Of a stretch of DNA of 64,000 bases, positions 55,476 through 64,000 are shown in pieces. Numbering within the stretch: position 1 is the stretch's first letter; the number at the start of each line of letters is the position of its first letter. The stretch is taken from NCBI RefSeq assembly GCF_036711975.1, contig NC_091972.1:3973001-4037000 (forward strand). Reading direction: 5' to 3'. Position numbers and translations under genes: made by a program. This DNA comes from Onthophagus taurus. Its lineage: Eukaryota; Arthropoda; Insecta; Coleoptera; Scarabaeidae. The notes beneath the pieces were generated by a model that searched no databases, was not told where the DNA came from, and saw only the letters and a program-made list of their open reading frames with translations.

Positions 55476-58043
55476 TGATTTTTTGAAAATGTCCCGTTAT
55501 CTTTGATTTATAAATTAGACAATTTCTTCTTTAATAATTTTTTCCAGGAAATTTTAATAATACTATCTTATAGTTTTTATATCATACATAAACTAGAATC
55601 TTTAAGCTTCAATTTAACATATATATCATGGTATCATGGTTTTTAAAAATACAGTCGATATGATTTTTTGAAAATGTTCCTTTATCTTTGATTTATAAAT
55701 TAGGCAATTTCCTCTTTAATAATTTTTTCCAGGAAATTTTAATAATACTATCTTATAGTTTTTATATCATATCATAAACGAGAATTTTTAAGGTTCAATT
55801 TAACATATATATCATATCATGGTTCTTAAAAATACAGTCGATATGATTTTTTGAAAATGTCCCGTTATCTTTGATTTATAAATTAGACAATTTCTGCTTT
55901 AATAATTTTTTCCAGGAAATTTCAATAATACTATCTTATAGTTTTTATATCATATCATAAACTAGAATCTTTAAGCTTCAATTTAACATGTATATCATAT
56001 CATGGTTCTTAAAAATACAGTCGATATGATTTTTTGAAAATGTCCCGTTATCTTTGATTTATAAATTAGACAATTTCTTCTTTAATAATTTTTTCCAGGA
56101 AATTTTAATAATACTATCTTATAGTTATTATATCATATCATAAACTAGAATCTTTAAGCTTCAATTTAACATATATATCATATCATGATTCTTAAAAATA
56201 TAGTTCATATGATTTTTTGAAAATATCCCGTTATCTTTGATTTATAAAAAGACAATTTCTTCTTTAATAATTTTTTCCCCTAAAATTTCAACTATACTAC
56301 CTTATAGTTTTTATATCATATTATAAACTAGAATCTTTAAGCTTCAATTTAACATATATATCATGGTATCATGGTTTTTAAAAATACAGTCGATATGATT
56401 TTTTGAAAATGTCCCTTTATCTTTGATTTATAAATTAGACAATTTCTTCTTTAATAATTTTTTCCAGGAAATTTTAATAATACTATCTTATAGTTTTTAT
56501 ATCATATCATAAACTAGAATCTTTAAGCTTCAATTTAACATATATATCATATCACGATTCTTAAAAATGCAGTTGATATGATTTTTTGAAAATGTTTCGT
56601 TATCTTTGATTTATAAATTAGACAATTTCTTTTTTAATAATATTTTCCAGGAAATTTCAGTAATGCTATCTTATAGTTTTTATATCATATCATAAACTAG
56701 AATCTTTAAGCTTCAGTTTAACATGTATATCATATCATGGTTCTTAAAAATACAGTCAATATGATTTTTTGAAAATGTCCCGTTATCTTTGATTTATAAA
56801 TTAGACAATTTCTTCTTTAATAATTTTTTCCAGGAAATTTTAATAATACTATCTTATAGTTTTTATATCATACATAAACTAGAATCTTTAAGCTTCAATT
56901 TAACATATATATCATGGTATCATGGTTTTTAAAAATACAGTCGATATGATTTTTTGAAAATGTTCCTTTATCTTTGATTTATAAATTAGGCAATTTCCTC
57001 TTTAATAATTTTTTCCAGGAAATTTTAATAATACTATCTTATAGTTTTTATATCATATCATAAACGAGAATTTTTAAGGTTCAATTTAACATATATATCA
57101 TATCATGGTTCTTAAAAATACAGTCGATATGATTTTTTGAAAATGTCCCGTTATCTTTGATTTATAAATTAGACAATTTCTGCTTTAATAATTTTTTCCA
57201 GGAAATTTCAATAATACTATCTTATAGTTTTTATATCATATCATAAACTAGAATCTTTAAGCTTCAATTTAACATGTATATCATATCATGGTTCTTAAAA
57301 ATACAGTCGATATGATTTTTTGAAAATGTCCCGTTATCTTTGATTTATAAATTAGACAATTTCTTCTTTAATAATTTTTTCCAGGAAATTTTAATAATAC
57401 TATCTTATAGTTATTATATCATATCATAAACTAGAATCTTTAAGCTTCAATTTAACATATATATCATATCATGATTCTTAAAAATATAGTTCATATGATT
57501 TTTTGAAAATATCCCGTTATCTTTGATTTATAAAAAGACAATTTCTTCTTTAATAATTTTTTCCCCTAAAATTTCAACTATACTACCTTATAGTTTTTAT
57601 ATCATATTATAAACTAGAATCTTTAAGCTTCAATTTAACATATATATCATGGTATCATGGTTTTTAAAAATACAGTCGATATGATTTTTTGAAAATGTCC
57701 CTTTATCTTTGATTTATAAATTAGACAATTTCTTCTTTAATAATTTTTTCCAGGAAATTTTAATAATACTATCTTATAGTTTTTATATCATATCATAAAC
57801 TAGAATCTTTAAGCTTCAATTTAACATATATATCATATCACGATTCTTAAAAATGCAGTTGATATGATTTTTTGAAAATGTTTCGTTATCTTTGATTTAT
57901 AAATTAGACAATTTCTTTTTTAATAATATTTTCCAGGAAATTTCAGTAATGCTATCTTATAGTTTTTATATCATATCATAAACTAGAATCTTTAAGCTTC
58001 AGTTTAACATGTATATCATATCATGGTTCTTAAAAATACAGTC
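55476..58043. repeat. 1,284-bp segmental duplication inside the satellite array
   Basis: Rare variants occur in pairs 1,284 bp apart. atatatcatggtatcatgg is at about 55621/56905 and 56353/57637; ttataaaaagacaatttc at about 56243/57527; and tttctgctttaat at about 55892/57176. The two blocks, about 55476-56759 and 56760-58043, are seven monomers each and almost identical, evidence of recent unequal exchange. Confidence 0.85.
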
Positions 58044-59850
58044 AATATGATTTTTTGAAAATGTCCCGTTATCTTTCATTTATAAATTAGACAATTTCTT
58101 CTTTAATAATTTTTTCCAGGATATTTCAATAATACTATCTTATAGTTTTTATATCATATCATAAACTAGAATCTTTAAGCTTCAATTTAACATATATATC
58201 ATATCATGGTTCTTAAAAATACGGTCAATATGATTTTTTGAAAATGTCCCGTTATCTTTGATTTATAAATTAGACAATTTCTTCTTTAATAATTTTTTCC
58301 AGGAAATTTTAATAATACTATCTTATAGTTTTTATATCATATCATAAACTAGAATCTTTAAGCTTCAATTTAACATATATATCATATCTTGATTATTAAA
58401 AATACAGCCGATATGATTTTTTGAAAATGTCCCGTTATCTTTGATTTATAAATTAGACAATTTCTTCTTTAATAATTTTTTTCAGGAAATTTTAATAATA
58501 CTATCTTACAGTTTTTATATCATATCATAAACTAGAATCTTTAAGCTTCAATTTAACATGTATATCATATCATGGTTCTTAAAAATACAGTCGATATGAT
58601 TTTTTGAAAATGTCCCGTTATCTTTGATTTATAAATTAGACAATTTCTTCTTTAATAATTTTTTACAGGAAATTTTAATAATACTATCTTACAGTTTTTA
58701 TATCATATCATAAACTAGAATCTTTAAGCTTCAATTTAACATATATATCATATCATGATTCTTAAAAATACATTCAATATGATTTTTTGAAAATGTCCCG
58801 TTATCTTTGATTTATAAATTAGACAATATCCTCTTTAATAATTTTTTCCAGGAAATTTTAATAATAATATCTTATAGTTTTTATATCATATCATAAACTA
58901 GAATCTTTAAGCTTCAATTTAACATATATATCATATCATGGTTCTTAAAAATACAGTTGATATGATTTTTTGAAAATGTCCCGTTATCTTTGATTTATAA
59001 ATTAGACAATTTCTTCTTTAATATTTTTTTCCAGGAAATTTCAGTAATACTATATTATAGTTTTTATATCATATCATAAACTAGAATCTTTAAGCTTCAA
59101 TTTAACATATATATCATATCTTGATTCTTAAAAATACAGTCGATATGATTTTTTGAAAATGTCCCGTTATCTTTGATTTATAATTTAGACAATTTCTGCT
59201 TTAATAATATTTTCCAGGAAATTTCAATAATACTATCTTATAGTTTTTATATCATATCATAATCTAGAATCTTTAAGCTTCAATTTAAGATATATATCAT
59301 ATCATGATTCTTAAAAATACAGTCGATATGATTTTTTGAAGATGTCCCGTTATCTTTGATTTATAAATTAGACAATTTCTTCTTTAAAAATTTTTTCCAG
59401 GAAATTTTAATAATACTATCTTATAGTTATTATATCATATCATAAACTAGAATCATTAAGCTTTAATTTAACATATATATCATATCATGGTTCTTAAAAA
59501 TACAGTCAATATGATTTTTTGAAAATGTCCCGTTATCTTTGATTTATAAATTAGACAATTTCTTCTTTAATAATATTTTCCAGGAAATTTCAATAATACT
59601 ATCTTATAGTTTTTATATCATATCATAAACTAGAATCTTTAAGCTTCAATTTAACATATATATCATATCATGGTTCTTAAAAATACAGTTGATATGATTT
59701 TTTAAAAATGTCCCGTTATCTTTGATTTATAAATTAGACAATTTCTTCTTGAATATTTTTTTCCAGGAAATTTCAATATCATCTTATAATTTTTATATCA
59801 TAACATAAACTAGATTCTTTAAGCTACAATTTAACATCTCATGTAAAGTT

Positions 59851-62116
59851 TCTAATTAAACTAATTACGTTCTATTAGTGAACATTTGAAGCGTAATTAG
59901 CCAAATTTTCAACTTTACTACTTGTATAGTGGCTAACAAATACGATATCTGAGATGGATCTCAACTAATGTAATACAGATCATTAATACAGAACTTTATG
60001 TCTATCTAACTTTAATAGTTCACCAACCACAATCAAATCAATGATGCTGATTGTGATTTGTAGAAAGATTTAGGAACTTAATTTTGATTTTAACTTTAAT
60101 TAACAATGACTGCAGAATACTAAACAAAAATCAGTTCTCCTAATTTGAAGTCAAGGCCGATGTCACCCTGAAATCTATTTGGACTGGTAAACAATAGAAA
60201 TGAGGTTATCATGGAATAATAGTACATACACATTTAAAAGTTATTACTTATTGTTTGCTTCCAAAAAAGATGAAAGATTGGCAAGTATGAGATCATTAAA
60301 GTGTAACAACTTATATATATTGCACAAATAGCCGTTAATTCTAATAACATATAAGATTGACTTAAAATCGTTTAAATCTACACCAAGATTTAATCAAAAA
60401 TATATTAAAAAGATTAATTTTTCGCCGCACATTACTCAATTTACAGCTAATAAAAGGCGTCAACACATAACTGTTGACACTGTTAACCATATGGAATCGT
60501 ACCATTTCCATGTAACGAAATACTAATTAAGCCAACTGTAAATTTTCAAGTCGTGATCCGGTTTAATAAAACAAACACAAATTTCCGCTTTAAATCGAGT
60601 TTTAAACCGAAAAGTTAAGTTAACAAAAACATATTGATATGCAAAGTATTTTTTAATTTAAATCTTATCGATTATATTGGACGCGAAGTGAATTGAAATG
60701 ACTCTCAACTTGAAAATAGTTGTTGATACATTTAACGGGACGGAAATTCTACAACTGACACAAATCTACATATCTCGGAAAAGGAAACGAGATCGTTCCC
60801 TTTAATTGATAGATAATCTTTTGTAAATATACACATTTCAATAATAACAACTTTAAGCGCACATTGTCGTTTGAATTTTTAAGTACTAAAAGCTTTCACT
60901 TTTTGATTATTAACATAACCAAGGAAGTTCAACAAAGTATTTGTTTTAAAATTTCCTTCGCATTTCCTACGTCAATAACAAGTACGTAGAAGAAGTTCTC
61001 AAAGAAGATATTTTAGTATTGTTTCGAACAAGATACAATTCTTTTACAGGATTCCACGATGCACGAACGAGAAGACAGGAACAATTAATCGCAGCAGTTC
61101 TAATACCGGTTTTAGACTTCCATTTGACCTAATGGAACATGAAGAAGCTTTATATAGCTAAACAGGTTGATCTTGTAGAAGACATCAAAAGATTGGGTCT
61201 AACTTTAAATCCCGCTATACTTAATAAAATTGTAAAAAATATTTGAATTTAAAATTATTAAGATAAAAATCAAATTTCTAAAATGAGATGTAAAGAGGTG
61301 ATGATGATGTAGATTGAAAAACATCTATCTAAAAAGATTTACCGTAAAATTTATATAACGGAATCGAAAATAGTCACATTGTGACGAAATTTTACATCAA
61401 AACCAATTTGTAAGAAGTGGGTTTTCTTGTAGAACGCTTCTTTTTTAAATGGAGTATCCCGGAAGGAAAGAAATTGTGTACCTTAGAAATCAAAGAAAGT
61501 AGACTATGTACTCGAACGAAAATAACGAGACGTTTATTCCTTCCGGTTTACAAAAGTAATTTAGAATTTGAAATGATTGAGAAATGTTTAAAAATGAAAA
61601 TAACACCGAGTGTGTCTTCAATCGTGAAAAACAGTTACAATTATTAAGGCGAAACGGTTTTTCAGTACCGTACAGTGGCGTATACACGATATTTCACTTG
61701 GACTGTCACAATGGCACTCGAACTTGGTTGGAATTGGGGTCATGAAGGTCAAATAACTTGGCGCCCACCTCTACCTGTTTCATTATTTTTTTTATTTGTT
61801 GTTTTTTTCGGTCATTCCAATCTACAGAATGTATTAAAAATGATGTAGAGAATTATAATTAATTATTTTAAATACATCAAAATTATTATAGATTTTGTCA
61901 AGTTATAATAATCTTTAATAAAAATGAAATCTCTCTAGATTCCATTTGATTGGGATACGGAGTTGTTGAAAATAAGTGCTGATTTGAGGTCATTTATACC
62001 ATTAACACGAGGTCGGTTTCGACCGAGGAGCTACTTCTATGAAATATAGATACAAAGCCGTATTATTTGTAATGATATATAACTTAATTAAGTCTGAATA
62101 TTATGCATTCAATATA
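59851..62116. other. AT-rich DNA without recognised gene
   Basis: Open stretches such as 61417-61647 do not resemble a known family. No transposon ends were recognised until the CAGGGTGAG end at 62117. An exon of the gene suggested at 51409 could lie here, but none could be assigned. Confidence 0.4.
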
Positions 62117-62188
62117 CAGGGTGAGTCAGGAGGAATGGACCAAACTTTAGGAGTGTATCATACGCTTGAAAATAATGATTATTATAAA
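62117..62188. mobile_element. Left-end fragment of a CAGGGTGAG element
   Basis: tacagggtgagtcaggagga after TA looks like the start of another TA-targeting element. Its text is cut after about 70 bp by the next element end at 62189. Confidence 0.45.
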
Positions 62189-63928
62189 CAGGGTGGTTCA
62201 AATTCGATGTCCGAACAGGCTATCTCGGAAACTATAAGAGTTAGAAAAAAAGTAGCTTACATGTCATGATCTCGTTTTTCGAGAAACTGCTAATGTCAAA
62301 AACCTCAAAGCGCTATCGCCTTTTGTTTTTCCCCTAGAGGCCAAAATTGAAAATATCGTAAAACCAGCAAGTGCAATTATCTTGGTTATTATTATAGGTG
62401 GAGTATTATAACTCAGATATTGTATGGACACTTTTTTGCAGAGAATTAGGTGATGTAGTCAAAAAAAATTTTTCGGTTTTAGATTTTGAGATATTATGAC
62501 AATGTTCGTTTTTTTAAATGGAAACAACCACTGATTATTCGCTTATTAAATTCGCTATTTTTTTCTGATTACAAAAATATAGGTCTATTTCTTATTGTTT
62601 TAGAATAAAGCAAAAAATAAACTTTTTTTAAGTATCGTCAAAGAAATTAAATTTACAGTTTCCTGTAAGTTACGGGGCGGTAGGTAAAATCTAAAAAGTT
62701 AACACTTAAATACGAAGATAAATTCTGGTATTTAAAAACAAATCATTTTTTAATATCTAACATGTCAAACTTTTCAAAATTTTCGTAATTGATCTTAAAA
62801 ACAGGATTTTTAAAGTGACACTTCAGAAAATTTTTGAATACAAACAAATGTTGCTATGTTTATTTGAATTAACTAAAACAAAGCATATGAGCGCCATCTA
62901 TCGATAATTTATTAAGTCATTTAAAAATAATATTAAATCGTAATAAAAAATGTGAAATAATGCAATCTATTCCAATTTTTGTGTAAAACACATATAAATT
63001 AAACAGTTCAACAAATATATTTGTTCCAAATATCAGAAATATGTTTTTTTAATTTTCAGTTATAGAACCGTAATTTACAGGAAACTGTAACCCAGGAAAC
63101 CAGCAAGTGTAATTATCTTGGTTATTATTATAGGTGGAGTATTATAACTCAGACATTATAGGGACACTTTTTTGCAGAGAATTTGATGATGTAGCCAAAA
63201 AAAATTTTTCGGTTTTAGATTTTGAGATATTATGACAATGTTCGTTTTTTTAAATGGAAACACCCACTGATTATTCGCTTATTAAATTCGTTATTTTTTT
63301 CTGATTACAAAAATATAGGTCTATTTCTTATTGTTTTAGAATAAAGCAAAAAATAAACTTTTATTTAGTATCGTCAAAGAAATTAAATTTACAGTTTCCT
63401 GTAAATTATGGTACTATAACTAAAAATTATTCTACTAAAAATTTATATAAAATTTACTTTATTTTCTCTTATCTCCATCTTAAAAAACATGATTTTTAAT
63501 TTGACACTTGAGAAAATTTTTTAATACAAACAAATGTTGCCGTTTATTTGAATTAAAAAAAAATATATGAGCACCATCTATCAATAATTTATTAAGTCAT
63601 TTAATAATAATATTATATATGTATTAATAAAAAATGTGAAATAATATAATCTATTCCAACTTTTGTGTAAAACAAATATAAATTAAATAGTTCAACAAAT
63701 GTATTTGTTTCAAATATCAGAAAAATGATTTTTAATTTTTAGTTATAATTTACAGGAAACTGTAAATTTAATTTCTTTGACACTAAAAAAAAGTTTATTT
63801 TTAACTTTATTCTAAAACAATAAGAAATAGACCTGTTAAACCCTATATTTAGGTAATCAGAACACGGTAAAAAAAAAATAACGAATTTAATAAGCGAATA
63901 ATCAACTTCTATGAGATATACATATATA
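62189..63928. mobile_element. CAGGGTGGTTC element with duplicated and inverted interior
   Basis: It starts cagggtggttcaaattcgat, close to the ends of the element at 18811. A block (ccagcaagtgcaattatctt to aaatttacagtttcctgtaa) occurs at about 62364-62665 and again at about 63100-63405, a direct duplication about 736 bp apart. Part of it returns in reverse at about 63755-63905 (caggaaactgtaaatttaat onward). Two smaller modules with ttacagtttcctgtaa ends sit between. No coding capacity seen. Confidence 0.6.
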
Positions 63929-64000
63929 CAGGATGATTTATAACATACGGAGCAGACTAAAAGGTAGGCACTAGGGGTCAAACTGAAGAGAAAACTTCAG
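63929..64000. mobile_element. Start of another TA-flanked element, cut by the window end
   Basis: tatacaggatgatttataac resembles the CAGGGTGATTC-type ends seen elsewhere in the window. Only 72 bp are available. Confidence 0.35.

Larger units (their letters stand above)
52286..59850. repeat. 183-bp satellite array, about 40 monomers
   Basis: The landmark aagcttcaattta recurs at about 52358, 52541, 52724 and 52908 and on through the array, spacing 183-184 bp. Each monomer has tttataaattagacaatttc, ttttccaggaaatttcaata, tcttatagtttttatatcat, aaactagaatctttaagctt and tgttcttaaaaatacagtcg-type blocks. Copies differ by scattered substitutions and small deletions. The edges are degraded (the last monomer at about 59760-59840 is the most diverged). 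No transposon ends were found around the array. Confidence 0.95.

Noticed and set aside
27060-59850. CRISPR-like arrays
   Set aside because: The tandem repeats have units of 183-799 bp without short direct repeats and unique spacers, in a eukaryotic genome. They are satellites.
61417-61647. 76-codon open frame as a gene
   Set aside because: No recognisable domain, no good splice or promoter context, and an overlapping antisense frame of similar length.

Overview
This window is nuclear DNA from an animal, almost certainly an insect. It is very AT-rich, has spliced genes with short ancestral introns, and carries insect-type piggyBac, hAT, mariner, pogo, gypsy and LINE elements. A beetle is plausible, but nothing in the window settles the order.

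Four conserved genes can be read with intact splice frames. AMFR/gp78 (+, nine coding exons, 2558-30348, 586 aa) is an ER-membrane ubiquitin ligase. Cdk5 (-, two exons, 36911-37858, 298 aa) and DAD1 (+, two exons, 38183-38577, 112 aa, an oligosaccharyltransferase subunit) are divergent and share a 324-bp spacer. GBA2 (+, ten exons, 38940-50674, 819 aa) is the non-lysosomal glucosylceramidase. A weak fifth candidate is a TATA-driven first exon of a secreted protein at 51409.

Most of the rest is repeats. AMFR intron 1 (15 kb) holds a mariner relic, a piggyBac-ended element filled with a 450-bp dimeric satellite, a Tigger-like MITE, a copy of an uncharacterised transposon family (called GQN here after its D-x-x-x-GQN-[KR]-N motif), and a complete pogo/Tigger-like element with a 689-aa transposase. 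AMFR intron 2 is about 189 bp swollen to 7.5 kb by four nested insertions: a LINE, inside it a piggyBac, inside that a CAGGGTG-ended mariner-like element, inside that a MITE. Target duplications can be read for every level. AMFR intron 7 is about 60 bp plus a 2.9-kb hAT-ended element filled with a 455-bp tandem repeat. Between AMFR and Cdk5 lies another GQN copy with a deleted gypsy element inside it. GBA2 intron 5 contains a foldback element that in turn holds the most complete GQN copy. GBA2 intron 6 contains a second hAT-ended element filled with a 799-bp higher-order repeat. Downstream of GBA2 are a 7.5-kb array of a 183-bp satellite and further foldback elements running to the window end.

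The strongest unusual signal is that three unrelated insertions (one piggyBac-type, two hAT-type, each with its own target duplication) all consist of terminal inverted repeats around a higher-order satellite array. This suggests that cut-and-paste elements capture or seed satellite DNA in this genome. The second is the GQN family, present in three structurally different copies.
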